Notes: generated by a model from the letters alone, not told the origin. A DNA stretch of 14,568 bases from an uncultured bacterium (GCA_905215765.1 CAJMRP010000046.1:1-14568), one strand, 5' to 3'; positions 6,246-13,375 are shown, numbered from the stretch's first letter. Program-made: numbers and translations.

Positions 6246-6308
6246 GGGCATCACCTCCCATCGGATGGAGGGCTCTGCCCGGCACGAGGGCTGCCGACAG
6301 CAAGGACG

Positions 6309-6317
6309 ATTCTATCA
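6309..6317 (-). promoter_or_regulatory. Extended -10 promoter for the 41-residue peptide
   Basis: On the minus strand TGA-TAGAAT forms an extended -10 box, with the hexamer at 6309-6314. No good -35 box is visible. It would start a transcript with a leader of about 55-60 nt before the ATG at 6245. Confidence 0.4.
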
Positions 6318-6363
6318 GAGCGGCTGACTCCCGCCCGATATTACCATCCCACCGCGCCTGTGC

Positions 6364-6394
6364 AAAAAGGAGGGCGGCCAAACAGCGACCCTCC
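6364..6394 (-). terminator. Terminator-like hairpin, minus strand
   Basis: GGAGGG (6369-6374) pairs with CCCTCC (6389-6394) across a 14-nt loop. On the minus strand it is followed by TTTTT. No minus-strand gene ends here, so it would end a short antisense transcript from the 6400-6480 region, or be an old leftover. Confidence 0.45.
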
Positions 6395-6487
6395 AGCGAA
6401 AGTGCACGTTATTTAGGACAGTCATATTCTTTGAAAATAATGGCTGTTGTAGAATTACAAATAAGAGTCACCCGGAAGGAGCGATCG

Positions 6488-6943
6488 ATGAAAAGCAAAC
6501 GATTTATCCTGAATGCACTTCTGGTAGTAGCAATATTGACGCTCTTGGTCTTCTCCTACTCATACATGAATCAGCCAAGATTTGGATATGCTTTATACGC
6601 TGTGTTTTCCGGCGAAACAACTTACAACACTTACAACACTATTGGCTTCATTGACGCAATCTTTTTCTATGTAGTCGGCCCCGTATCAAGCGAACTGATC
6701 GCTTTTGCTGTCAGCTACAACCTGAATCAACAAAGCCAAACTCACTCAGCGACTTCGGCCAAACAAGGAATCAATCTCTTCGTAATAATGATAATTCTGC
6801 AAATTGCGACTGTGTTGATTATCGCCCTGACCGCAACAAACGTTTTGAAGTATGAGTTCGGATTCATCGCGAGCTGCCTGATGGCAATTGCCGCGGGTAT
6901 AGCGGTCTCGTATACGACACCGGCAAAGAAGTGGCTCAACTAA
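6488..6943 (+). CDS. Membrane protein of unknown function, four predicted helices
   Basis: The protein has 151 residues. The start at 6488 (MKSKRFIL) follows GGAAGGAG at 6475-6482; an upstream in-frame ATG at 6431 has no such site. Predicted membrane segments are about residues 7-26 (LNALLVVAILTLLVFSYSY), 52-75 (IGFIDAIFFYVVGPVSSELI), 97-117 (INLFVIMIILQIATVLIIAL) and 126-143 (FGFIASCLMAIAAGIAVSY). The loop between helices 1 and 2 has the repeat TYNTYNT. The DNA is clearly more AT-rich than the core genes, suggesting transfer. I recognise no family. Small membrane proteins like this often serve as immunity proteins in bacteriocin loci, but nothing here proves that. Confidence 0.75.
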   Translation: MKSKRFILNALLVVAILTLLVFSYSYMNQPRFGYALYAVFSGETTYNTYNTIGFIDAIFFYVVGPVSSELIAFAVSYNLNQQSQTHSATSAKQGINLFVIMIILQIATVLIIALTATNVLKYEFGFIASCLMAIAAGIAVSYTTPAKKWLN

Positions 6944-6949
6944 CAGGGC

Positions 6950-7201
6950 CTATTTGGAATCCGAATCGTCCATGGAGCCGTCGATGCCGGTTTTGGTGTC
7001 GTCGTCCGTATTGGAATCGTCATCCTTGGGGCTTATAGGACAAAATGTGCATATCTCATAATGTATGCGTTGCACCATGAGAGAGGGGTCTGTCATGAGC
7101 TGGAAACCGAGAAAATGCGTTATCGCCGGTCTCGTGACAACCGGTCCTGACGGCGGCTTGTTTGCAACCGCAATGACATCGTACCGACTTTTCACTTGCA
7201 T
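6950..7201 (-). CDS. Doubtful small protein with an acidic tail
   Basis: An open frame of 83 codons starts MQVKSRYDVIAVANKPPSG; an alternative ATG lies at 7222. Its stop is only 6 nt from the convergent stop of the 6488 gene. The last 24 residues are rich in Asp and Ser (PKDDDSNTDDDTK). A CTFC motif lies near residue 50. Against it: neither start has a ribosome site, and the promoter and ribosome site of the + strand gene at 7221 lie inside it. I do not recognise the sequence. A competing + strand frame lies at 7095-7208. Confidence 0.25.
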   Translation of the reverse strand: MQVKSRYDVIAVANKPPSGPVVTRPAITHFLGFQLMTDPSLMVQRIHYEICTFCPISPKDDDSNTDDDTKTGIDGSMDDSDSK

Positions 7202-7208
7202 GTTCTGA
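7095..7208 (+). CDS. Possible 37-residue peptide
   Basis: ATG at 7095 has GAGAGGGG at 7081-7088 with 6-nt spacing, and its stop is 12 nt before the 7221 gene, an operon-like layout. The peptide begins MSWKPRKCVIAGLVTTGPDG and ends RLFTCMF, so it has a basic start, a hydrophobic centre and two cysteines. A weak promoter, TTATAG-18-CATAAT, lies just upstream. It occupies the same DNA as the minus-strand 6950 frame, so at most one of the two is likely to be real. Confidence 0.3.
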   Translation: MSWKPRKCVIAGLVTTGPDGGLFATAMTSYRLFTCMF

Positions 7209-7220
7209 AAGGCAGTTGCC

Positions 7221-7460
7221 ATGCTGTCGCAAAATCAATCAAGATACTTGGTCACAATCGGCTTTGCCCTGCTTGCATTACTCTTTGCTAGCGACCTTTT
7301 GCTGAAACCACCCAAGGAACTCGTTTTGCTTGCCATAGACTGCATTTCCGCCCTTTACTTTACGGCAACCCTATTCGTCGGACTAAAGGAGAGGAAAAAA
7401 GGCGCAGTCGTTGCATCTGCCGTAGGCGTGATCACAGCCATTGCCTCATTCTTTATCTGA
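7221..7460 (+). CDS. Small membrane protein, three helices, unknown function
   Basis: The protein has 79 residues. GAAAGG lies about 9 nt before the ATG. Membrane helices are about residues 9-25 (LVTIGFALLALLFASDLLL), 33-53 (LVLLAIDCISALYFTATLFV) and 62-79 (VVASAVGVITAIASFFI), separated by short charged loops (LKPPKE and KERKKG). There is no signal cleavage site. The DNA is AT-richer than the core, like the 6488 gene, and both may belong to the same acquired segment. I do not recognise a family. Confidence 0.65.
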   Translation: MLSQNQSRYLVTIGFALLALLFASDLLLKPPKELVLLAIDCISALYFTATLFVGLKERKKGAVVASAVGVITAIASFFI

Positions 7461-7472
7461 CACATTGGTGAT

Positions 7473-7808
7473 CTAGGGGCGATATCGTAGGAATACGACC
7501 GGGAGAGCCGGGACCAGATTACCCGGGTTGCCCGGTCGGCTCGCGCGACGGCGCGGCGGTTCCACAGAAAGATCTCCGGACTTCACGCCGTTTCTGATCG
7601 CATTGTAGACAGCCATCTCGTCTTCGCAGTCGGCGAGCACGCGGTGTGCGTCGTCGTTTTGGATGTCCAGTAAATCTCGAAGGTCCTCCATGCACCAGCG
7701 TCCGAGATCTGGCCATGCGCGTTGCGCGAGCTGATAAGTGTCGATTGCGATGTTGTAGTTAAAGTCCAGGCCAAAGCCGTCCCAGGCAGAACGGCTTTGT
7801 TTCCTTGA
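7473..7808 (-). pseudogene. C-terminal remnant of a DnaQ-like 3'-5' exonuclease (DEDDh family)
   Basis: The frame between stops shows the end of an RNase T/DnaQ exonuclease fold: IDTYQLAQRAWPDL, then MEDLRDLLDI, then the ExoIII motif DDAHRVLADCEDEM with its His and the Asp five residues on. The first two thirds of the domain, including the ExoI Asp-x-Glu and the ExoII motif, are missing. No start codon with a ribosome site exists, and an in-frame TAA at 7809-7811 closes the frame. The tail after the domain is Arg/Pro-rich (PPRRRASRPGNPGN). This is a truncated, probably dead gene; a new protein starting at an internal ATG near 7691 is unlikely. Confidence 0.65.
7772..7799. repeat. Inverted repeat 1, 9-bp perfect arms
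   Basis: CAAAGCCGT (7772-7780) pairs with ACGGCTTTG (7791-7799) across a 10-nt loop. On the + strand it is followed by TTTCCTT, so it could be a weak terminator in that direction. Confidence 0.6.
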
Positions 7809-7831
7809 TTATCAACTTCATCCGGACACTT

Positions 7832-7867
7832 CCCGCATTCATCCGTGTGTGTACGGATGAATGCGGG
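7832..7867. repeat. Inverted repeat 2, 15-bp perfect arms
   Basis: CCCGCATTCATCCGT (7832-7846) and ACGGATGAATGCGGG (7853-7867) are perfectly complementary around the loop GTGTGT. There is no T run on either side. It is the strongest hairpin in the window. Confidence 0.85.
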
Positions 7868-7876
7868 GTTCAATAC

Positions 7877-7905
7877 CCCGGCGGCCTGATCGGCAGACCG
7901 CCGGG
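7877..7905 (-). terminator. Inverted repeat 3, likely end of the exporter operon
   Basis: CCCGGCGG (7877-7884) and CCGCCGGG (7898-7905) pair, with an inner CTG/CAG pairing. The hairpin starts 5 nt after the minus-strand stop at 7911. It has no T run, but GC-rich hairpins without one can terminate in actinobacteria. Confidence 0.5.
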
Positions 7906-7910
7906 AATTC

Positions 7911-8339
7911 TCACTCCTCGAAAAAAGCCGGCACTCGGTTAGTCCTGCGCATCTTGAAATCGCCAGACTCATGGGAGACGTAGAGAATGCCGTCCATCCC
8001 ATCTCGTGATGCATACGACAGGTGAACTGAACCGCAATCCGATCCATCATTGTCGAGAAGATCGAACGAATTCGGGTCGCTCGTTGCGGCCAAACGACCA
8101 CTCAGACAAGAACCATCGTCATTACAGATTTGCCATTCCATGTCTTCGCCTGCAAAAATCGCCATAGACGGCCTGGTCGCGCCATCGTTGACATACATCC
8201 CGTCTATGCCAAACCCATTTTCAGCGCCATCGATGAACGACTGCTCGGACCTATACCTCGCAAATGATGCACATAGCACCATTGCAAGACAAAGTACAAA
8301 GCCAACAATCGCTATCTTTGCATAGCTCTTGCCTATCAT
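7911..8339 (-). CDS. Membrane-anchored extracytoplasmic protein of unknown function, last gene of the exporter operon
   Basis: The protein has 142 residues from the ATG at 8339, which has GGAGG 8 nt upstream; a GTG at 8348 would sit inside that ribosome site. The start of the gene abuts the stop of the permease-ATPase gene (8341), so translation is coupled. Residues about 5-24 are one hydrophobic helix (KIAIVGFVLCLAMVLCASFA). The two cysteines do not form a convincing lipobox. The rest is soluble and acidic, with motifs FGIDGMYVNDG, MEWQICNDDGSC and FDLLDNDGSDCG, suggesting a small beta-rich domain outside the membrane, possibly with a disulfide. Its place in the operon suggests an accessory or immunity role for the exporter. 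No family recognised. Confidence 0.72.
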   Translation of the reverse strand: MIGKSYAKIAIVGFVLCLAMVLCASFARYRSEQSFIDGAENGFGIDGMYVNDGATRPSMAIFAGEDMEWQICNDDGSCLSGRLAATSDPNSFDLLDNDGSDCGSVHLSYASRDGMDGILYVSHESGDFKMRRTNRVPAFFEE

Positions 8340-8340
8340 G

Positions 8341-10155
8341 TCATTCACCTCCCTCGTATGTATCGAGGTATTCCTGCTTGAGCGTCTGCGAGGACGACTT
8401 GATCTTTTCCACGAGCGTGCCGGCTTCGATGAAGTAGAACGAGTTGGTAAGGTCTGCCAGGTCGTCGAGTAGATGGCTTGAAATGAGCACGCTGCGTCCC
8501 CGCGCCACTTCGCTGCGCATCGCGTCGCAGGAGGTTTTCCGTTTTCCCGGATCGAGGCCGTTCAGCGGTTCATCGAGGATGAGGTACGGGCAACCGGTCG
8601 ATATCGCCATGGCAAGCTTTACCTGCTGCTTCATTCCTGTCGAGAGTTTACGGGTCGGCTTGTCGAGATATGGGGAGATTCCGAGGGAGCTGCAGAGCGA
8701 GTCGATGTCGGCGGCCGATTTCCACGCCTCCCTAACGAAAGCAAGGTGCTCGATGGCCGATAGCGTGGGATAGAGATCCGTGTCGCCTGAAGAGCTCAGG
8801 TAGACGAGTTCTGCAAATTCGGCTGATCGACGTTGGCTGATTCCGTCTGCCGCCAGGCTTCCCGAGCGGATACGGGTGGGAAATTGGCCCGACAGCGCTT
8901 CAAGAAGGGTGGTTTTCCCCGAGCCGTTGGGAGCGACGAGGCCCGCCGCCGTTCCCGGGCTCAGGAAAAGCGACCCGATTGAAAGTATCGTCGTGCTTCC
9001 GTATCCCACGCTCGCGTCCAGGAGCTCGAGCCCATGGTGCTTTTTCGCGGGTCCAGACTGTTTGGGGGAACGTGTCGCAACGGCGCCGACCGCAAAAAGG
9101 ACCGCGACGTATGCCAGGGCCACGGCAAGCATCGATGCACCGCTTGAACCGGAGCCAATGAATTCTGTCGGGAAGCATCCTACGTAACCCGTTGCCTCGA
9201 TAGGCGAGAATACGGGCAGTGGCAGGAGCCCGAGCACGGCATTATGCCCTAGTGCCGAATCGGACAATAACGGGAATGCCGGGGCCGCGACAAGCAGCGC
9301 GGAGGTAAGGGGGCCCGCGAGGACGCGCCTCGTTGCGGTCGATAGGACGGCGGAGCAAACGGATATCAAGGTTCCGCCCGCAAGCAGCGCGAGAAGCAGG
9401 GCTGTGAAGACGTTTCCCGCGGTCGTGGTGGTAAGCGCGCCGTCATGGAAGAAGGCGATCGGGTACCCAATTTGCCCGAAGCCGTTTAGGACCAAGGCGT
9501 AAATGCCCCCGGGTGCGAGGCCGGCGAGGAGCATCGCGGTCCCCGCGACGATTATCGAAAACACGATCTGGATAAGGCGCCGGAATTTGGGCACGGGCGC
9601 CTTTGCCGCCAGGGTCCCGGGCCTTGTGGCGCCGAGCACGAGTATCGACGAGAGAAGGAAGGGGATGAAGGGAAGGAAAGACGGCGCCGTGGCAATGGCG
9701 TAAGGCAGGAAGGAAAGGAATGGCAGGTCGCTTGCGGAGGCCGGGATATCCGTGATGCCGGAGCTGCTCAGGGCACGGCAATATGCGAGCGCCGCGTCAT
9801 TGGTCTCTCGGTCTCCCACGATGGACCCGGATTGGAAGCCTTCGCCCATGAGCGCGTAGTAGCTCTCGGCAGAATCGAGAAAGGCGGCGTCGGTTTGAGC
9901 GGCAAGGGCGGCGTTCGCGTATCTTGCAAGCTCCGCGTCATTTTGCTGCTCTGGAGATAGGTCTGTGCCGCTGGCCTGGGGCGCGCGCGTATTGAATGCG
10001 TCGACAAAGCTCTGCATGCCCTGTTTCATAAAGAAGGGCCCGTAGATGGGTGAATTGAACGCAATGGGGACGGAAAAGGCTGCAGCGAGAACGAGCGTAC
10101 AAATCCATACGGCCTTGTCTCTTAGGATTAGTTTGAGAAGAAGTCGACAGTACAT
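8341..10155 (-). CDS. ABC exporter fusion: ABC-2-like permease module followed by ATPase domain
   Basis: The protein has 604 residues. Residues about 1-370 are a permease: a first helix (AVWICTLVLAAAFSVPIAF), an extracytoplasmic helical loop of about 115 residues, then helices around FLPFIPFLLSSILVLG, VFSIIVAGTAMLLAGLAPGG, NVFTALLLALLAGGTLIS, PLTSALLVAAPAFPLL and MLAVALAYVAVLFAVGAVAT. Residues about 380-604 are an ATPase: Walker A GLVAPNGSGKTT, signature LSTGMKQQ, Walker B YLILDEPLNGLD and switch His in SSH. The start at 10155 has GTAGGTG 7 nt upstream. The permease part resembles both halves of the 13277 permease, and the ATPase resembles the 11049 protein. It probably moves a peptide or lipid-like substrate out of the membrane; the substrate is unknown. 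Confidence 0.88.
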   Translation of the reverse strand: MYCRLLLKLILRDKAVWICTLVLAAAFSVPIAFNSPIYGPFFMKQGMQSFVDAFNTRAPQASGTDLSPEQQNDAELARYANAALAAQTDAAFLDSAESYYALMGEGFQSGSIVGDRETNDAALAYCRALSSSGITDIPASASDLPFLSFLPYAIATAPSFLPFIPFLLSSILVLGATRPGTLAAKAPVPKFRRLIQIVFSIIVAGTAMLLAGLAPGGIYALVLNGFGQIGYPIAFFHDGALTTTTAGNVFTALLLALLAGGTLISVCSAVLSTATRRVLAGPLTSALLVAAPAFPLLSDSALGHNAVLGLLPLPVFSPIEATGYVGCFPTEFIGSGSSGASMLAVALAYVAVLFAVGAVATRSPKQSGPAKKHHGLELLDASVGYGSTTILSIGSLFLSPGTAAGLVAPNGSGKTTLLEALSGQFPTRIRSGSLAADGISQRRSAEFAELVYLSSSGDTDLYPTLSAIEHLAFVREAWKSAADIDSLCSSLGISPYLDKPTRKLSTGMKQQVKLAMAISTGCPYLILDEPLNGLDPGKRKTSCDAMRSEVARGRSVLISSHLLDDLADLTNSFYFIEAGTLVEKIKSSSQTLKQEYLDTYEGGE

Positions 10156-10174
10156 TTAGAAGCACCTACGTTCC

Positions 10175-10306
10175 TCAAAGCATCGTTAGATTAATAATGA
10201 CAGACCGAATGAAGATGCGTGCGATGGGGGCGAGGCGAATGGCTGAGCGGTATCGATATGCGGGTTCAACGGTATCACATTGGCCACATAGATTTTTAAC
10301 TTGCAT
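10175..10306 (-). CDS. Possible 43-residue peptide in the exporter operon
   Basis: The ATG at 10306 is 2 nt after the stop of the ATPase gene, and AAGGGCGGG at the end of that gene can act as its ribosome site. The frame ends at 10175, 19 nt before the fusion gene. The peptide begins MQVKNLCGQCDTVEPAYRYR, with a CxxC, followed by a basic and hydrophobic C-terminal half (IARIFIRSVIINL). It fills nearly the whole 153-nt gap. It is not a recognised precursor peptide: there is no double-glycine site and no Ser/Thr/Cys-rich core. It could be a small subunit, a leader that couples translation, or chance. Confidence 0.35.
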   Translation of the reverse strand: MQVKNLCGQCDTVEPAYRYRSAIRLAPIARIFIRSVIINLTML

Positions 10307-10308
10307 TT

Positions 10309-11049
10309 CTACCCGCCCTTTTCGTAGAGTCGCCGATACGTGCTTAGCGCACCCTCGGCGCGTCCGGCAGGCTTTGCGAAATGGGATCCAGGAGACTTCG
10401 GCGCAGCATCATCTTGCGGAATGCTTCTAATGAGCCTCCCATCCTTCAAAAACAGAATCTCATCGCACAGCCTATCGACCGAATCCAAGATGTGGGATGA
10501 CATGATGATGCACGTACCAGAATCGGCCAGCTTCCTGAGAATCTCGGAATGCAAGTCCACCCTGCTGGGATCGAGCGCGTTCATGGGCTCATCTAATAGA
10601 AGGTACCGCGCGCCCGTCGCATACGCAATCGCCAGGGTAAGCTGCTGCTTCATGCCCTGGCTCAGAGTGCGGATCCTCATCTTCGCGAACTCGCCTATCT
10701 GCGTTTGTTCCACTATCTCTTCGATATCGCGAGCATGCGGCCACATATCGCAAACCATCTTGAGGTGATCTTCCGCACGCAATCCGGGATACAGCAGCGT
10801 CCCCTCACCAGGTGCATAGAAGATCATAGAACGGACCTCTCTCGCACCCGTACCCTGCACCTCATCCAGAACGATGCTCCCGTCCACGCGAGGACCCGGC
10901 AAACCTGCCATCGCACGCAGTAACGTCGTCTTTCCATGCCCGTTCGGAGCGACGAGACCGTAGACCGTACCCGGGGCAAACTCAACGTTCACCGAATCTA
11001 CGAGCACCTTCTTTCCATAAGAGATCGTCAGCGTTTGAAGGTCAATCAT
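10309..11049 (-). CDS. ABC transporter ATP-binding protein of the exporter operon
   Basis: The protein has 246 residues from ATG 11049, which has AAAGGGG at about 9 nt. An ATG at 11058 overlaps the permease stop (ATGA) but lies directly against the ribosome site; both starts are possible. It has a complete nucleotide-binding domain: Walker A GLVAPNGHGKTTLL (about 30-43), Q-loop region FYAPGEGTLLYP, signature LSQGMKQQ, Walker B YLLLDEPMNALD, and switch His in MSSHIL. The His in Walker A (GHGKT) is unusual but does not remove an essential residue. After the domain, a 35-residue basic tail follows. It energises the two-module permease encoded just upstream and may also pair with the fusion protein. 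Confidence 0.9.
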   Translation of the reverse strand: MIDLQTLTISYGKKVLVDSVNVEFAPGTVYGLVAPNGHGKTTLLRAMAGLPGPRVDGSIVLDEVQGTGAREVRSMIFYAPGEGTLLYPGLRAEDHLKMVCDMWPHARDIEEIVEQTQIGEFAKMRIRTLSQGMKQQLTLAIAYATGARYLLLDEPMNALDPSRVDLHSEILRKLADSGTCIIMSSHILDSVDRLCDEILFLKDGRLIRSIPQDDAAPKSPGSHFAKPAGRAEGALSTYRRLYEKGG

Positions 11050-11054
11050 CGAGA

Positions 11055-13277
11055 TCATCCCCTTTCGATCTTTGGAACACTCAAGCGCACCATCAACGGA
11101 GATACGGCGCCCAAGACCACCAGCAGAGCGCCCGATGCGCCGACGACCTCTCCAAAAGGCATCGCGTTCGTCCCTCGCCCAAGGAACCCAATCGTCCCCA
11201 CCTGGGAAGCGGGATCAAACGAGGCGAATGGAGCCAGCAGCGCGACGCCCATGCCCACGCTTTCAACATGAGCGCTCAACGAACCCAACACCAAGAGAAC
11301 CGCGCAAACCATTCCGGTGACAACGGGATTGCGGCTAATCGCTGCTGTCAACGCAGCGACGACGGAAATCACGCCGTATGCCATGACCAGCAACGGAATA
11401 CTGCACAACACCGCCTCCCCCACCATGGACGTTGTCGAAGCTCCCGCCCGAATGAGAGCGACGGGATACTCCGATCCACCCGCACCGTTCTTAATCACGG
11501 ACACAACGACAGCGGGAACCATCGACACCAAAAGCAGCACCAAGCCAAGCAGGAGAGCCAGCGCAACAGCCGTCAGAAAACGCACATGCGCTGTTGCGGG
11601 GATCTGGAGAACCAGAAGGGAACGACACTGCAGGTGGGTGCACGCGAGCGATGTGACAACCACGGGCAACAGCAAAAATAAGGAGGGAAGCGCTGCCTGG
11701 AGATACGAAAGGAGGATTAATGGGGGCATCTTCGTACTTAACTCGTAAACCTTGGGGTCCGGCAAGTTCGCGATCGACTCAAGCAGAAGGGCGCGCGCCT
11801 CCGCACGAGAAGGAGTCTCCGGCTCGATTCCGATCGATTGCAGGAGAGTCGCATCTGCCGCGCCCAGCTCACCTCGAGCGCGCTCGTACGTCGCAAGGCT
11901 TCGAAACCCCTCCGCAGGCATAGGCGCGTACACGAAACCCGAAAGAGCATCCCGCATGTCTTCCAGGGCCGCTTTGCCCTCGACGTCCATATTCGCAGCG
12001 TTCTGCTCTAGATACCGATCTATTGAACGGAGCTCCCCATCCCTATACCGAACAGCGGAAACGTTATCAGCGTCAGGAAACATCTCGACCAGAGCCGGGG
12101 CCAGCATCGTCGTCGACATTGCAATCGCGCATACGGCGAGGGTAGGAGAACGCAGGAGCAGTTTCCCCATCGTTCTTACGTATGCAACGGCGGAGGCACA
12201 AGCGCTCGAACGAGTTGCCGTTCTCGATGCAGTGAAGGAACCTCTCTCAAGACAAATCGGGGATATCGGGCACGCGCAGCCGCTCTTTCCAGCAACGCAA
12301 AGCAGGCTAATTGCCAGCACCTCGATCCCGATTGCGCATACGAGGGCAATCGCGCCACGCTCGAAGCAAAGTCCAGGCAGATTCACTATCTGCGTTGTCG
12401 GGTACGGGCTATAGGCGCCGACGGTCAACTCAGTGTTCGCATACGTAAGGGGATTCAACAGGGCGAACTCACGTAAAGCGATGGATCTTCCGTAATACCC
12501 GGGAACCTTCGTCACCCCCATCAGGGCACATACGAACACGATTCCAAGCGTAGGGTTATTGGCAATCTTCACGGCAAGGTGAACGACAAGCGAGATGAAC
12601 GCTGCCACCAAGAATTGCAAGATGGCCGTCTGCGCGAACACCAGCCAAGCCGGTTTGATAACCGGAGTCGCATATTGAATGTAGCCTATCGGATAGAACG
12701 GCGAGCCCGGGCCATTCTTCACAAGCGCGGCGATTATCCCTGGAAGATTGATGGCGAGGACGGCAAGCATTGCAAAAACACTCGCCCATACGCTCGATGC
12801 AACAAGTCTACCCAGCTCGCCCATCGGTGCCTGGATGATGAGCTTTTCACGTTTGTTAAGACGCGCGGCAAGGAACGAGACGGCAACGGCCGTTGCGACC
12901 CATAGCAAGTACTCCTTCGATCCGTCATAATAGGTGTACTCTCCATCCGATATCTGCAGAAACGGAAGTAGGGGAGAGAGCGGTGCCAAGATAAGACGTC
13001 CCGCGGCAAGAGGGTACAGAAGCGCGGGCATGCTTGATGAAGAGGTATAGACACCGTCCTCCCCCGCATTCACAAGCGCATCCGCATAGGATGCTGACAA
13101 TTCCTGCTCAACACGGGTTATTCCCGACTCGAGGTATTCGACCCGTCCGTCGATGCCAGCCGCGCTCCTGAAGACGGGCAGAGCACAAAGAACCATCAAC
13201 GCAACAACGACAACACAGAGCGACCTGGAGGAGAGAAGCGACCTAAAGATCGCCTTCGAGATTTTGAGCATATTCAT
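11055..13277 (-). CDS. Tandem-duplicated ABC-2-like permease, two six-helix modules in one chain
   Basis: The protein has 740 residues. The start at 13277 has TTAAGG 6 nt upstream; ATG 13295 (six codons earlier) has no site, and 13271 is also possible. Module 1 (about 1-360): a first helix near SLCVVVVALMVLCALPVF, an extracytoplasmic loop, then five further helices ending at GAIALVCAIGIEVLAISLL. Module 2 (about 370-740): LAVCAIAMSTTMLAPALV, a larger helical loop, then five helices ending at GALLVVLGAVSPLMV. The repeat shows in VKNGPGSPFYPIGYIQ and VIKNGAGGSEYPVALIR at matching points, and the fusion protein has a third version (LNGFGQIGYPIAFF). One chain may therefore supply a whole membrane domain. 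First gene of the operon. Confidence 0.85.
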   Translation of the reverse strand: MNMLKISKAIFRSLLSSRSLCVVVVALMVLCALPVFRSAAGIDGRVEYLESGITRVEQELSASYADALVNAGEDGVYTSSSSMPALLYPLAAGRLILAPLSPLLPFLQISDGEYTYYDGSKEYLLWVATAVAVSFLAARLNKREKLIIQAPMGELGRLVASSVWASVFAMLAVLAINLPGIIAALVKNGPGSPFYPIGYIQYATPVIKPAWLVFAQTAILQFLVAAFISLVVHLAVKIANNPTLGIVFVCALMGVTKVPGYYGRSIALREFALLNPLTYANTELTVGAYSPYPTTQIVNLPGLCFERGAIALVCAIGIEVLAISLLCVAGKSGCACPISPICLERGSFTASRTATRSSACASAVAYVRTMGKLLLRSPTLAVCAIAMSTTMLAPALVEMFPDADNVSAVRYRDGELRSIDRYLEQNAANMDVEGKAALEDMRDALSGFVYAPMPAEGFRSLATYERARGELGAADATLLQSIGIEPETPSRAEARALLLESIANLPDPKVYELSTKMPPLILLSYLQAALPSLFLLLPVVVTSLACTHLQCRSLLVLQIPATAHVRFLTAVALALLLGLVLLLVSMVPAVVVSVIKNGAGGSEYPVALIRAGASTTSMVGEAVLCSIPLLVMAYGVISVVAALTAAISRNPVVTGMVCAVLLVLGSLSAHVESVGMGVALLAPFASFDPASQVGTIGFLGRGTNAMPFGEVVGASGALLVVLGAVSPLMVRLSVPKIERG

Positions 13278-13310
13278 CGCCAACCTTAACCTCATCCAGT
13301 CGGAACAGAG

Positions 13311-13333
13311 GGGCCGAACAAAATGCTCGGCCC
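13311..13333. repeat. Hairpin in the leader of the exporter operon
   Basis: GGGCCGA (13311-13317) pairs with TCGGCCC (13327-13333) across a 9-nt loop. On the + strand it is followed by TTATTACTT. On the minus strand it would lie in the 5' leader of the exporter mRNA, where it could act on translation or early termination, or it may be a weak + terminator. Confidence 0.45.
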
Positions 13334-13340
13334 TTATTAC

Positions 13341-13369
13341 TTGCCGGCAAAGTCAATTTAACATAAACT
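13341..13369 (+). promoter_or_regulatory. Promoter of the DUF2975-XRE pair
   Basis: TTGCCG (13341-13346) and TAAACT (13364-13369), with exactly 17 nt between them, give a plausible promoter 44 nt ahead of the ATG at 13413. The -35 lies in the perfect 10-bp palindrome TTGCCGGCAA, and the -10 lies in the inverted repeat at 13357-13375. Confidence 0.45.
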
Positions 13370-13375
13370 GTTAAA
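13357..13375. promoter_or_regulatory. Operator-like inverted repeat between exporter and regulator genes
   Basis: TTTAACA-TAAAC-TGTTAAA has perfect 7-bp arms with a 5-bp centre. It overlaps the -10 region of the + promoter in the 117-135 nt divergent region. A dimeric helix-turn-helix protein, such as the XRE regulator at 13935, is the obvious candidate binder. Confidence 0.5.

Noticed and set aside
6112..6381. 89- and 95-codon frames around the small-peptide gene.
   Set aside because: They overlap the well-supported 41-residue frame in other registers and have no ribosome sites or protein-like features.
7583..8101. 172-codon minus-strand frame.
   Set aside because: It is out of frame with both the 7911 gene and the exonuclease remnant, whose frames carry the recognisable content, and it runs through three hairpins.
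7911..13277. Reading the exporter locus as a complete lanthipeptide or bacteriocin cluster.
   Set aside because: No modification enzyme, leader peptidase or recognisable precursor is present; the small peptides are only candidates.
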